Program-made: the position numbers and the translations under genes | The notes under the pieces: model-generated | The model's input: only the letters and a program-made list of their open reading frames with translations | Told to the model about the DNA's origin: nothing | The model's database searches: none | In this document: piece after piece, positions 8,240 through 16,747 of the stretch | Layout: each line of letters starts with the position of its first letter | Position numbering within the stretch: the stretch's first letter is position 1 | From: CAZOAR01 sp964577985 | Lineage (GTDB): Bacteria; Gemmatimonadota; CAZMKB01; CAZNLH01 | Length of the DNA: 53,605 bases | Direction: 5' to 3' | Assembly (NCBI GenBank): GCA_964577985.1 | Contig: CAZOAR010000019.1 | Span: 1-53,605, forward strand

Positions 8240-8947
8240 ATGAGAAATCCAGTCCTCTCTGAGAAGTTTTCGGAATTATCGACCCCGCTGATCGCCGACG
8301 CATGTCTGCGTCTGGAACTACCTGTTCGAATGGCCCCCCCTGGGATTCACCAGCTTATTCCCATGAAACACCTCTCCGGCAGGGTCCTTCCCGCCAGACA
8401 CTACGGAAGCGTCGACATATTCCTGGAGGCCATGCGGGACGCGGAACCCGGAGACGTGCTCGCGATAGACAACGGCGGACGTATGGATGAAGGATGTATC
8501 GGTCATCTCATGGCCTATGAGGCGAGGGCGTGTGCTCTTGCCGGCCTGGTTGTCTGGGGCTGCCATCGAGACACGGCGGAGTTGATGCGGATAGGCTTTC
8601 CGATATTCAGCTACGGAGGCTGCTCATCGGGACCCCGGAGCGTGGATACGCGCGATGGCGAGGCTCTTCAGAGTGCACATTTCGGCGATTTACTGGTGAC
8701 GAGGGATGATGTCCTTTTCGCCGATGAGGATGGGGTGCTCTACGTACACGTCCATCACATAGAAGCTGTCATCTCCACGGCGGAGGAGATAAGGGATGTC
8801 GAACGCAAGCAGGCAGTAGCGCTGCAATACGGGACGAGGCTCAAGGATCAGTTCAAGTTCCAGGAATATCTTGCTGAACGAGATTCAAACCCGTCTTACT
8901 CCTTCCGAGAGCACCTGCGCAAGCTGGGCGGTGCGATCGAGGAATGA
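8240..8947 (+). CDS. RraA-family protein (HMG/CHA aldolase fold)
   Basis: About 235 residues. The family-defining stretch PGDVLAIDNGG, the downstream block IGHLMAYEARACALAGLVVWG and the HRDTAEL segment match the RraA/dimethylmenaquinone methyltransferase-like family. Members include the RNase E inhibitor RraA and class II 4-hydroxy-4-methyl-2-oxoglutarate aldolases, where the Arg-Asp pair binds substrate and metal; Arg and Asp are both present here. It has an extra C-terminal tail of about 50 residues compared with short RraA proteins. The start at ATG 8240 has GAGG six bases upstream. The exact activity (aldolase, decarboxylase or regulator) cannot be told from sequence. Confidence 0.8.
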   Translation: MRNPVLSEKFSELSTPLIADACLRLELPVRMAPPGIHQLIPMKHLSGRVLPARHYGSVDIFLEAMRDAEPGDVLAIDNGGRMDEGCIGHLMAYEARACALAGLVVWGCHRDTAELMRIGFPIFSYGGCSSGPRSVDTRDGEALQSAHFGDLLVTRDDVLFADEDGVLYVHVHHIEAVISTAEEIRDVERKQAVALQYGTRLKDQFKFQEYLAERDSNPSYSFREHLRKLGGAIEE

Positions 8948-8971
8948 AGAAAGTCCTCAAGGAGGTGCCAC

Positions 8972-9214
8972 ATGTCTCTTGATGCGATCCGGGAAGTCCT
9001 GCTCTGGTGCTCTATCATCAATCTGGTGGCGTTCCTGCTGGGCGTTTTTCTTTTCCGCTATGCTCACGGCTGGATGTACAGTTTCCGCGGGAAATGGTAC
9101 AATTTGACGGAAGAGCAGTTTGATTCTACATACTATCTCATGATGGCTTTTTACAAGGTTTGCGTCGTCTTTTTCAATATCGTTCCTTATGTGGCGTTGC
9201 GTATCGTCGGGTAA
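8972..9214 (+). CDS. DUF6868-type small membrane protein
   Basis: 80 residues matching the pattern I know for DUF6868: MSLDAIREVLLWC at the N terminus, a helix, the block HGWMYSFRGKWYNLTEEQF and a second helix ending FNIVPYVALRIVG. Full-length for the family. AAGGAGG lies about seven bases before the ATG. Function of the family is unknown; it is probably an inner-membrane protein with two helices. Confidence 0.75.
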   Translation: MSLDAIREVLLWCSIINLVAFLLGVFLFRYAHGWMYSFRGKWYNLTEEQFDSTYYLMMAFYKVCVVFFNIVPYVALRIVG

Positions 9215-9465
9215 TCAAGTAGTATAACAATCAAGAGGGAGACACACGCGAATAAACAGAAAAGAGACCGCGCTGAGCCACATTCAGAACAGCCTCAGTG
9301 CCTCACGCTCGAATCTGAGGGCGTCGTGTTCGACAATAATGGGAGAATTTCCCTTGATGAATATCTCTGGAGGCCGAAAGAATAGTACCTCACAACTTCA
9401 GCTGACGCGGTGACGGCCAACTGAGCCTAAGATCGTAAACTGCAAGGACAAAAGGAGGAAACGGT
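9215..9465. other. intergenic region with a start-less open frame
   Basis: Plus-strand frame 9216-9388 is open and ends in a protein-like stretch (FDNNGRISLDEYLWRPKE, then TAG), but it has no ATG, GTG or TTG at its beginning. It may be a gene remnant or chance. CCTCAG and CTGAGG near 9292-9320 could pair as a hairpin. No clear promoter for the rubrerythrin gene is seen. Confidence 0.3.
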
Positions 9466-10038
9466 ATGGAGCTCAAGGGGAGCAGGACCGAAAGGAACCT
9501 GATGGCCGCGTTCGCGGGGGAATCACAGGCAAGGAACCGATATACGTTTTTCGCAAGTAAGGCGAAAAAGGAAGGTTTCCGGCAGATCGGAGAGATCTTC
9601 GAGGAGACAGCCAGCCAGGAAAGGGAGCACGCCAAAAGGCTATTCAAGTTCATGCCCGGTGGAGAGGCGGAGATTACAGGGTCGTTCCCATCCGGAGTCA
9701 TCGGCAGGACCACCGAGAATCTGAAGGCCGGGGCGGCCGGTGAGAACTATGAGTGGACGGAGATGTACCCCTCCTTCGCGGTCATAGCCCGCGAAGAGGG
9801 CTTTGAGGACATCGCGCTCGTGTTCGAATCGATTGCCGTAGCGGAGAAGCAGCACGAGAAGCGCTACCTCAACCTCGCCGACAATATAGACAGTGGAAAG
9901 GTGTTCAGGAAGAACGAACCGACCGTGTGGCGCTGCATGAACTGCGGTTACATCCATGAAGGGACAGAGGCGCCGGGTGTCTGCCCTGCGTGTGCCCACC
10001 CGCAGGCGCACTTCGAAGTGCTCGGCGAGAACTGGTAG
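9466..10038 (+). CDS. rubrerythrin
   Basis: 190 residues, the normal length. The N-terminal ferritin-like four-helix domain has the di-iron ligands in their usual places (Glu19 in AGESQARNRY, Glu52/His55 in QEREHAKR, Glu93, Glu127/His130 in EKQH). The C-terminal rubredoxin domain has Cys157, Cys160, Cys173 and Cys176 (RCMNCGY and CPACAHP) for a single iron. Rubrerythrins reduce hydrogen peroxide in the cytoplasm of anaerobes and microaerophiles. Strong ribosome site AAGGAGG before the ATG. Its presence supports an anaerobic or oxygen-sensitive lifestyle, consistent with hgcAB in the same window. Confidence 0.95.
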   Translation: MELKGSRTERNLMAAFAGESQARNRYTFFASKAKKEGFRQIGEIFEETASQEREHAKRLFKFMPGGEAEITGSFPSGVIGRTTENLKAGAAGENYEWTEMYPSFAVIAREEGFEDIALVFESIAVAEKQHEKRYLNLADNIDSGKVFRKNEPTVWRCMNCGYIHEGTEAPGVCPACAHPQAHFEVLGENW

Positions 10039-10143
10039 CAGACTTCGGAGCACAGCATTGCGCCGCAGTTGCCCGGGAAGTGATGTAGAGCGATGTTGCC
10101 CGGTCTACACGATCATCTCCAGTCAGGTAAGGGAACAGCATAG

Positions 10144-10467
10144 ATGCAGATGAAGAATGAGAATGCGCCGGAGGATTTCTCCAGCCTCGAGGATCTCCGG
10201 GTGGAGATCGATCGGCTCGACAAGGCCATTATAGAGCTCGTTGCGAAACGATCTCAATACATAGAAATGGCCGCAAGGTTCAAGGCTGACGAAAACTCTG
10301 TCCGTGATCCCGACCGGGTGATGAGCATGCTGGAGGAGAGAAGAGGGTGGGCCGTGGAGAACGGTCTCGACCCGGATGTTATTGAGAAAATGTACAGGGA
10401 CCTGCTCGAATATTTCGTCTCGGAGGAGCTCAAGAGCTGGAAGAGTGATACCGGCAAGGGAAAATGA
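10144..10467 (+). CDS. chorismate mutase AroQ-fold protein, PchB-like
   Basis: 107 residues of helical AroQ fold: LRVEIDRLDKAIIELVAKRSQY, then AARFKADENSVRDPDRV and the helix GLDPDVIEKMYRDLLEYF. The segment with FK, the DPDRV motif and a Tyr in the last helix resembles the isochorismate pyruvate lyase PchB branch, although chorismate mutase activity is equally possible. A single-domain enzyme with no fused prephenate dehydratase. The ATG is at 10144; ATG 10150 is an alternative. It lies 105 bases after rubrerythrin and 22 bases before a GIY-YIG gene; no biosynthetic partners are nearby. Confidence 0.75.
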   Translation: MQMKNENAPEDFSSLEDLRVEIDRLDKAIIELVAKRSQYIEMAARFKADENSVRDPDRVMSMLEERRGWAVENGLDPDVIEKMYRDLLEYFVSEELKSWKSDTGKGK

Positions 10468-10489
10468 CGGGATCTTCCGGCCAATTTTC

Positions 10490-10816
10490 ATGTCTGGATG
10501 GTATTTGTATCTGATCAGGACTCGTAATGGCAGCCTTTACGCAGGGATTGCCACCGATGTTGCCCGCAGGTTCTCCGAGCATCGATCCGGAGCCGTCAAG
10601 TGCGCCCGGTATCTGCGAGGCAGAGGTCCCCTGACGCTGGAATATGAGGCCCACGTCGGAAGCAGAAGCCTTGCCCTCAAGCTGGAAGCACGTGTCAAGA
10701 AACTCCCGAAGCGGGGCAAGGAAGAGATCGTCAGTACCGCTCCGGACGGCAGGGACCTGGTGGAGCAACTCTTGCGACGAGACAGCAAAACCGACTCCGC
10801 ATGGCGTGCTCAGTAA
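10490..10816 (+). CDS. GIY-YIG domain protein, UPF0213 type
   Basis: About 108 residues. WYLYLIRTRNGSLYAGIATDVARRFSEH is a GIY-YIG nuclease core with the conserved Arg, and the later helix LEARVKKL carries the candidate catalytic Glu. Small stand-alone proteins like this (UPF0213, YhbQ-like) are widespread and weakly characterised DNA-active enzymes. The start at ATG 10490 has no strong ribosome site but removes sequence overlapping the upstream gene. Convergent with the flavoprotein gene, two bases away. Confidence 0.8.
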   Translation: MSGWYLYLIRTRNGSLYAGIATDVARRFSEHRSGAVKCARYLRGRGPLTLEYEAHVGSRSLALKLEARVKKLPKRGKEEIVSTAPDGRDLVEQLLRRDSKTDSAWRAQ

Positions 10817-10818
10817 CC

Positions 10819-11919
10819 TCAGAGCCCCTCTCTGGCCGCCAGCCGGCGCCTTCGATCTACCGTGTCCACCGCCCGCACCGCGTATTCCTGCGCCGTATAG
10901 ATCTGCTTCATCATCGGCTCGTTCTCCCTCGTTGTCATATCCCCGACGGCAAAAAGGCCCGGCACGCTCGTCTCGCCACGGGAATCTACAACTACGTGGC
11001 GCAACTCATCCGGCTTCTCCTCTTTCTCGAGCCCGGCCCCCAGCGCGCGCGCCAGATCGTTGTACACGCGGAACAGTCCCATACTCACCAGTGCGACTTC
11101 CACATTGACGACCTCTCCTCCTTCGACGACGAAGCCCTTGAGCGTAGCCCCCTTATCGCCACCCAGCACATCGATCAGCCTTCCCCGAACGAGCCTCACT
11201 CCTGAACTGGCCAGGAGCTGATCCCGTTCCTCGTCCCAGGACGGCTCTTCCCCCGCCGTGAGAATGGTGACCCGCGATCCATATCGTTCGCTGAGCGTGA
11301 TCGCTCCTTCAGCGGCCGCCCGGCTCGCGCCTATCACCGCGACCGTCCGACCGGCAGTAAGATGACCCTCGCAGCGCATGCAGTAGAGCAGTGTCTCCTC
11401 ATTGGCGTAAGGAAAGATCCAGTTGATATTGGAGAGATCTCGGCCTCTCTTCTCCTTGTGGATAACAGGCTGGCGGTCTATGACACCCGTGGCGAGGAGC
11501 AGTGATCTCCCTTCGTGACTCGTCCCATCCGTTACGCTTACCCTGAATCCACGATCAGTCTTCTCCGCCGTTTCGGCCCGTTGGCCGATGATCTCGATAT
11601 AATCGGGGAAGCCTGCCTCGATCCTGGCGCGCGCGTTGGCGATAATATCTGTTGTCGAGATGTGCATGGCCGTCGAAGCGACAAGCCTGGCCGCCTCGGG
11701 GTGTTCTTTCTCGAGGAGCCTGGCCACCTTTTCTAGTACGATGTCAGGATGCACGCCTATCATATTGTCTATGTTCTTTACATAGTATGAACGACTTGCC
11801 TTGAAAGTGTTCTTGTCACCCAGGATCCAGAGGGTTCGCATATGGTACTGGGCGGCCCTGAGAGCCGCTGCAGCGCCACCAATCCCACCACCGACCACGA
11901 TCAGCTTATTATCTGGCAT
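10819..11919 (-). CDS. thioredoxin-reductase-like FAD/NAD(P) oxidoreductase
   Basis: About 366 residues. FAD-binding GGGIGG (residues 10-15), a CxxC pair at Cys180/Cys183 (YCMRCEGH) in the position of the redox disulfide of thioredoxin reductases, the second Rossmann motif VIGASRAAAEG, and the final FAD motif TSVPGLFAVGD. It is longer than typical TrxR because of an N-terminal insertion of about 50 residues, so the partner is uncertain. The start at ATG 11919 has GGAGGAGG directly upstream. A palindrome overlaps its probable promoter, suggesting control by a repressor or activator. Cytoplasmic; role in thiol or peroxide metabolism inferred. Confidence 0.85.
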   Translation of the reverse strand: MPDNKLIVVGGGIGGAAAALRAAQYHMRTLWILGDKNTFKASRSYYVKNIDNMIGVHPDIVLEKVARLLEKEHPEAARLVASTAMHISTTDIIANARARIEAGFPDYIEIIGQRAETAEKTDRGFRVSVTDGTSHEGRSLLLATGVIDRQPVIHKEKRGRDLSNINWIFPYANEETLLYCMRCEGHLTAGRTVAVIGASRAAAEGAITLSERYGSRVTILTAGEEPSWDEERDQLLASSGVRLVRGRLIDVLGGDKGATLKGFVVEGGEVVNVEVALVSMGLFRVYNDLARALGAGLEKEEKPDELRHVVVDSRGETSVPGLFAVGDMTTRENEPMMKQIYTAQEYAVRAVDTVDRRRRLAAREGL

Positions 11920-11958
11920 TTCCTCCTCCACGTTTTTGTTGTCGCAATCAGGGCGGGA

Positions 11959-11994
11959 ACAGATTAACGTTAACTGTGTCTGAGGCCCTGTCAA
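11959..11994 (-). promoter_or_regulatory. promoter with overlapping palindromic operator
   Basis: Minus-strand TTGACA at 11989-11994 is a perfect -35. About 16 bases downstream lies a near-perfect palindrome at 11959-11977 (core TTAACGTTAA, flanked by ACAG and CTGT), which covers the -10 position (best match TAACGT). This is a typical arrangement for a repressor-controlled promoter of the flavoprotein gene. Confidence 0.5.
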
Positions 11995-12038
11995 CACAAT
12001 CGAGAGATATCAGGCGCGAAACAGGGATTTCAAGATAC

Positions 12039-12067
12039 TTGTAGAGAGAACGGCGGTGCATTATATC
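12039..12067 (+). promoter_or_regulatory. sigma-70-like promoter before phosphodiesterase gene
   Basis: TTGTAG at 12039-12044 and TATATC at 12062-12067 with a 17-base spacer, about 50 bases before the ATG at 12118. Confidence 0.45.
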
Positions 12068-12117
12068 TGATTTGAGCGATTCGGTCGTTAAGAGATTGGC
12101 CAGGATCGACTGAGAGA

Positions 12118-12882
12118 ATGGCTCAACTTGCGTTATATAAGAGAGGCATAGTGCTGAAGATCCGGGGGAAACAGAAACCGTATGTCATGGCGCATCGCGG
12201 CAACATGGCGGCGTGCCCCGAGAACACGCTGGCGGCGTTCAGAAGGGCAATTGCAGAGGGCGCTGACATTATAGAGACCGACATCCGAAGGACCGTCGAT
12301 AGGGTCTTCGTCTGCATACACGACGAGACCGTGGATCGCACAACCGACGGAAATGGAGTGGTGGAGGACATGACGCTCGCGGAGATCAAGGCCCTGAGCG
12401 CCTCAAACGGCCGGGAAGAGTTTCAGGCTGAGAGAGTGCCCGCGCTCTCCGAGGCAGCGGCCCTGATACCTGATGGCGTGGCACTGGCACTCGAGTTGAA
12501 GACCGACAGTTTCCTGCAGAGAGAAGTCTGTTCCGAGTTGATCTCCGAGCTCGAGCGCGCGGCGATCAGAGACCGGGTATTTGTCATCTCATTTTCCATG
12601 CCCAGACTTAAGGCGATCCGGGAGGTTGACCCTGATATCCCTGTCGGCTGGATTACACTCTCCAGTCCATGGCCCATGGCCGGTGTCCAGTTCCTGGGGC
12701 CTTACTGGCCGTTGTTGCTCGCCAACCCTTTCTATGTAATGTTTGCCCACCGGAGGGGACAGGTCGTCTGCCCCCTGGATCACTCTTCCGACTCACGATT
12801 GTGGCTATATCGCCTTCTGGGGTGCGACGCGGTACTCACCGACGATCCCGGACGCACCTGCCGGGTGCTGGGACGGCGATGA
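12118..12882 (+). CDS. glycerophosphodiester phosphodiesterase
   Basis: 254 residues. The GDPD catalytic set is complete: His26-Arg27 in AHRGN, Glu35-Asn36 in PENT, Glu53 and Asp55 in ETDI, and His68 in CIHDE. These residues bind the divalent metal and catalyse hydrolysis of glycerophosphodiesters to glycerol 3-phosphate and an alcohol. No signal peptide is seen, so it is probably cytoplasmic or membrane-associated. The C-terminal part contains an aromatic-rich stretch (WPMAGVQFLGPYW). The stop codon overlaps the ATG of the following transporter gene, so the two are translationally coupled; the transporter may import the substrate or export a product. Confidence 0.9.
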   Translation: MAQLALYKRGIVLKIRGKQKPYVMAHRGNMAACPENTLAAFRRAIAEGADIIETDIRRTVDRVFVCIHDETVDRTTDGNGVVEDMTLAEIKALSASNGREEFQAERVPALSEAAALIPDGVALALELKTDSFLQREVCSELISELERAAIRDRVFVISFSMPRLKAIREVDPDIPVGWITLSSPWPMAGVQFLGPYWPLLLANPFYVMFAHRRGQVVCPLDHSSDSRLWLYRLLGCDAVLTDDPGRTCRVLGRR

Positions 12883-14237
12883 ACACCAGGACCGATAATG
12901 GAAGCCTTCTCACTCGGCTCGGACTGAGAACGAGCGAGCAGCGGGCCTGGGCTATGTATGACTGGGCAAACTCGGCCATGGTAACCGTCATCGTCGCGTC
13001 CGTCTTCCCGATCTTCTTCTCAACTTATGCGGCGGCCGGCCTTACGGCCGAATCCGCTACCTTTCGCTACAGTCTCTTCACAAGCATCGGACTGGCCATC
13101 ATCGCGCTTCTCGCGCCTTTTCTCGGGGCGATTGCTGATCATTCTGCCATCAAGAAACAGATGCTCGGCTCCTTCCTTGCCATCGGGGTCGCGGCCGTTG
13201 GAATGATGTACTTCATAGGGCAGGGTGACTGGGTTTTTGCTGCGATTCTCTTTGTTCTCGCCAACATAGGGGCCAACGGCAGTTTTGTGTTCTACGACTC
13301 GCTCCTGCCCCACGTCGCAGGACCTGACGAAATTGACCGGGTGTCGACGTCGGGATACGCGCTGGGCTACATTGGCGGAGGCCTTCTCCTGGCGGGGGCG
13401 CTGCTCCTGATGCTCAATCCCGGATGGTTTGGTCTTCCGGCGGGAGACGGCCTTTCGCCGGAACAGTCGTCACTGCCGGCACGGATCTCGTTCGTGGGGG
13501 TCGCCGCCTGGTGGGCTTTCTTTTCCATCCCGCTGTTCCGCACGGTTCACGAGCCTGATTCAAATAGAGCGGACACACACGACAGCGGCCTCCCTGTCTG
13601 GCGAGTCGCGCTTTCAAGACTCTCCAGAACCTTTCACAACCTCAGGTGCTACCGTAACGCGTTTATCATGTTGCTCGCGTTCCTCGTCTATAACGACGGT
13701 ATCGGTACGATCATTCGAATGGCGGTAATCTACGGTTCCGAGATCGGCATAGGGCGCGGAGCGCTCATCGGGGCGATCCTGATGGTCCAGTTCGTCGGGA
13801 TTCCATTCGCGTTCCTCTCTGGCATCCTGGCGAGGCGTATAGGGGCGAAGCGCGCCATTCTTGCGGGAATCGGCGTCTACTGCATGATCTCGATTCTCGG
13901 TTACTTCATGACATCGGCGTTTCACTTCTTTCTCCTGGCGGGGCTGGTGGGGATGGTCCAGGGCGGGACCCAGGCACTCAGCAGGTCACTTTTCGGCAGC
14001 ATGATCCCGCCACGGAGATCTGCCGAGTACTTCGGGTTCTTCGCGGTCTGTGAGAAGTTCGCGGGCATATTCGGGCCGGCGGTCTTCGCGCTGATGATAG
14101 CCGTCACCGGCTCGAGCAGGAGCGCGATTTTATCCGTGATCGCCTTCTTCGCGGCGGGAGCAGTCCTACTCCTGATGGTCGATGTGGAAGAGGGACAACG
14201 GGCCGCTGCGGACGCAGAGCACCCGCCCCCGGGGTGA
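12879..14237 (+). CDS. MFS transporter, UMF1/Atg22-like family
   Basis: About 452 residues with about twelve hydrophobic helices. The N-terminal signature RAWAMYDWANSAMVTVIVASVFPIFF is characteristic of the UMF1 (COG2270, Atg22-like) branch of the major facilitator superfamily. The ATG at 12879 overlaps the preceding stop (ATGA); longer upstream frames reach into the phosphodiesterase gene and are not used. Substrate unknown for bacterial members. A Glu/Ala-rich, Pro-rich tail ends the protein. Confidence 0.85.
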   Translation: MNTRTDNGSLLTRLGLRTSEQRAWAMYDWANSAMVTVIVASVFPIFFSTYAAAGLTAESATFRYSLFTSIGLAIIALLAPFLGAIADHSAIKKQMLGSFLAIGVAAVGMMYFIGQGDWVFAAILFVLANIGANGSFVFYDSLLPHVAGPDEIDRVSTSGYALGYIGGGLLLAGALLLMLNPGWFGLPAGDGLSPEQSSLPARISFVGVAAWWAFFSIPLFRTVHEPDSNRADTHDSGLPVWRVALSRLSRTFHNLRCYRNAFIMLLAFLVYNDGIGTIIRMAVIYGSEIGIGRGALIGAILMVQFVGIPFAFLSGILARRIGAKRAILAGIGVYCMISILGYFMTSAFHFFLLAGLVGMVQGGTQALSRSLFGSMIPPRRSAEYFGFFAVCEKFAGIFGPAVFALMIAVTGSSRSAILSVIAFFAAGAVLLLMVDVEEGQRAAADAEHPPPG

Positions 14238-14275
14238 GAGCGTCGGGCCTGCTGCGCTTGTTCCCGGGAAGAGTG

Positions 14276-14303
14276 TTGATATTCGATGATTTTAGGATAT
14301 ATT
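14276..14303 (+). promoter_or_regulatory. promoter candidate upstream of ftcd
   Basis: TTGATA at 14276-14281 and TATATT at 14298-14303, spacer 16, about 137 bases before the formimidoyltransferase start. Confidence 0.45.
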
Positions 14304-14440
14304 TGGATAGTTCTCATCTGCCCGATGATTGTTATTGAAACAGATGATAAACCCGCTGCGGGAGTCAGTAACAGCATATCCCCTCCCGAATGATCCAGTT
14401 GCGAAGATACGACAGCATACCATGATGGCCGGAGGATAAG

Positions 14441-16267
14441 ATGTCGAAGATAGTCGAATGCGTCCCGAACTTCTCGGAGGGAAGGGACCCCGGGCTGATC
14501 AGGATGATCACCGACCAGATAGAGTCTGTTCAGGGTGTCCGCCTGCTCGATGTTGACCCGGGAGAGAGCACCAACCGCACCGTTGTAACATTCATAGGTG
14601 ATCCTGAGTCGGTCGGAAAGGCAGCATTCCGGGCGGTCAGACAGGCAGCGGAGCTGATAGACATGTCGAACCATCACGGAGAGCACCCGAGGATGGGGGC
14701 CACCGATGTTCTCCCGTTTGTCCCGGTAGCTGGTGTCACTATGGAGGAGTGCGCCGACATCGCACGTGCTGTTGGCAAGCGGATTGGAGATGAGCTGGGA
14801 ATCCCGATCTATCTGTACGAGAATGCCGCCTCCAGGCCCGAGAGACGCAACCTCGCCACTGTCAGGGCCGGAGAGTACGAGGCCCTGCAGCGGAAGCTTT
14901 CCGATCCCGAGTGGGAGCCCGACTTCGGTCCAGCTCAGTTCAACGCCAGGAGCGGCGCGACGGCGGTTGGCGCCAGAGAATTCCTGATAGCGTACAACAT
15001 CAACCTCAATACCGCAGATCGGCGATACGCCACCGACATCGCCTACGAGCTCCGCGAGCGCGGCCGCTGGAAAAGGGTTGGCAACACCTCGCCATTTTAT
15101 TACAAGGGGAAGATAGTGCGTTTCGAGGAGGGCCGCTTGCCATGCGGTGTCTGCGACCACGAGGAGAAGACGTTCGAGAAGCTCGCCGAGCATTACAGGC
15201 GGCAACACGGGGGCGACCTGTATGCCAGGTACAGGTCGTTAGGGCTCGATGTTGAAAACCTTGTCGGCCGGCCGGTCTATAAAGATGGAAAATTTCCGCA
15301 TGTAAAGGCGGTCGGCTGGGTCGTGGACGATTACAAGTGCGCCCAGATATCGATGAACCTTACGAACTACAAGGTTGCCCCTCCGCACGAGGTCCTCGAA
15401 GAGGCGAGAAGACTGGCAATGGAGCGCGGGCTCGTCGTGAGCGGAACGGAGCTGGTGGGCGTGGTGCCATTCGATTGCATGCTTGCCGCCGGCAAATACT
15501 ATCTGAAGCGGATGGGTAAATCGACCGGCATCCCGATACGCGACATACTGGAGACGGCGGTGCAGTCGATGGGTCTGCGTGACGTGGCGGATTTCGATAT
15601 CGACAGGAAGGTGATCGGCATCCCCGAGGTGCCAGGTCAGCTCGCCGGTTTGAAGGTCGTTGACTTCGCCGACGAAGTCTCTCGCGACACCCCCGCACCG
15701 GGTGGAGGTTCCATATCCGCGCTCGCCGGTTCGCTGGGCGTGTCGCTCGCTTCGATGGTGGCCAATCTTTCCGTGGGTAAGGGCGAATTTGATCCTCTGT
15801 TCGAAGATCTGTGCGCGCTTGCCGAGGAGGCACAATCGGTCAAGGACGAGCTGATTCAGGCCGTCGATGCCGACAGCGACGCCTTCAACGAGGTCCTCGA
15901 CGCGATGCGCATGCCCGGGGACAACGCGGAACAGGAGCGTGCCCGGCAGGCAGCTGTCAGCGAGGGCTATAAGTCCGCCGCCCGTGTGCCGCTCAGGACG
16001 GCGGAACTGTGTAACCAGGCGTTGAAACTCTGCCTGCGTGCCGCGCAAGTGGGCAACGAGGCCGTCATGAGCGACGCGGGTGTGGGAGCCCTGATGACGT
16101 ACGCCGGCCTGCGGGGAGCCATTTACAACGTCAGGATCAACCTCCCTCAAACCGATGACGACGACTTCATCGCCGAGATGAACAAGAAACTCGACGGACT
16201 GCTCAAGGAGGCGAAGAAGACTCATGACTCGGTTCGGGAGGTGGTGGAAAAAAGTCTCGAAGGTTGA
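14441..16267 (+). CDS. bifunctional glutamate formimidoyltransferase / formimidoyl-THF cyclodeaminase
   Basis: 608 residues, with a strong GGAGG ribosome site. Residues 1-180 are the formimidoyltransferase N-terminal domain: VPNFSEGRD, then HPRMGATDV with the catalytic His82. The second transferase domain (about 181-360, with YNINLNTAD and QISMNLTNY) is interrupted by an insertion (about 215-285) holding a C-x2-C-x12-H-x4-H pattern, Cys235, Cys238, His251 and His256. Residues about 400-608 are the cyclodeaminase (TPAPGGGSISALAGSLG). The enzyme moves the formimino group of formiminoglutamate (histidine breakdown) onto tetrahydrofolate and deaminates it to 5,10-methenyl-THF. No other hut genes are visible; a VOC gene and hgcAB follow on the same strand. 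Confidence 0.95.
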   Translation: MSKIVECVPNFSEGRDPGLIRMITDQIESVQGVRLLDVDPGESTNRTVVTFIGDPESVGKAAFRAVRQAAELIDMSNHHGEHPRMGATDVLPFVPVAGVTMEECADIARAVGKRIGDELGIPIYLYENAASRPERRNLATVRAGEYEALQRKLSDPEWEPDFGPAQFNARSGATAVGAREFLIAYNINLNTADRRYATDIAYELRERGRWKRVGNTSPFYYKGKIVRFEEGRLPCGVCDHEEKTFEKLAEHYRRQHGGDLYARYRSLGLDVENLVGRPVYKDGKFPHVKAVGWVVDDYKCAQISMNLTNYKVAPPHEVLEEARRLAMERGLVVSGTELVGVVPFDCMLAAGKYYLKRMGKSTGIPIRDILETAVQSMGLRDVADFDIDRKVIGIPEVPGQLAGLKVVDFADEVSRDTPAPGGGSISALAGSLGVSLASMVANLSVGKGEFDPLFEDLCALAEEAQSVKDELIQAVDADSDAFNEVLDAMRMPGDNAEQERARQAAVSEGYKSAARVPLRTAELCNQALKLCLRAAQVGNEAVMSDAGVGALMTYAGLRGAIYNVRINLPQTDDDDFIAEMNKKLDGLLKEAKKTHDSVREVVEKSLEG

Positions 16268-16372
16268 TGCCGGGAGGATTCGGAATAAGGCTCAATCCGT
16301 GGACGCCGGATCAGCGCGATGACCAGATAGACTGTTTTCTGAGCGCAAGAGAGAAATACGCGGAAAGGAGAG

Positions 16373-16747
16373 ATGACGATGATCGATCATGTCTCATACT
16401 CGGTCAGCAACTACGAAACAAGCAGGGATTTCTTCAAGAAAGCCCTGGCTCCCCTGGGGTATGAATTGATCCACGAGTTCGGGGGAAAAACGGGCGGTTT
16501 CGGTATCGGCGGCAAACCGGAATTCTGGATCAGCGAGGGAGAGACTCCGCGGTCCCGCGTTCACCTGGCATTTCGCGTTGATACGCACAGGGACGTCGAG
16601 GCCTTCTACGAGGCGGCGATCGCCGCCGGGGGTGAGGATAACGGGAAGCCGGGCCTGCGTGCCCATTACCATCCGGACTATTATGGCGCGTTTGTCCTCG
16701 ATCCGGATGGGCACAACATCGAGGCTGTCTGTCATACGCCCGGGTGA
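16373..16747 (+). CDS. VOC (glyoxalase/bleomycin-resistance fold) protein
   Basis: 124 residues forming one VOC unit: MIDHVSYSVSNYETSRDFF at the start, FWISEG in the middle and the typical ending YYGAFVLDPDGHNIEAVCH. His in IDHV and Glu in NIEAV are metal-ligand positions in this fold. AAAGGAG precedes the ATG at 16373; ATG 16379 is also possible. VOC proteins range from lyases and dioxygenases to binding proteins, so no reaction is assigned. It lies between the folate enzyme and hgcA. Confidence 0.85.
   Translation: MTMIDHVSYSVSNYETSRDFFKKALAPLGYELIHEFGGKTGGFGIGGKPEFWISEGETPRSRVHLAFRVDTHRDVEAFYEAAIAAGGEDNGKPGLRAHYHPDYYGAFVLDPDGHNIEAVCHTPG

Noticed and set aside
9292..9320. CCTCAG/CTGAGG inverted repeat as a terminator.
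   Set aside because: Short stem, long loop and no T run; I keep it only as a possible hairpin.
14238..14440. Possible riboswitch or small RNA upstream of the formimidoyltransferase gene.
   Set aside because: AT-rich stretch with a promoter candidate but no conserved riboswitch core that I can recognise.
13922..15208. Long minus-strand frame (428 codons) across the transporter and formimidoyltransferase genes.
   Set aside because: Antisense shadow of two well-supported genes; GC-rich coding DNA often leaves such frames open.
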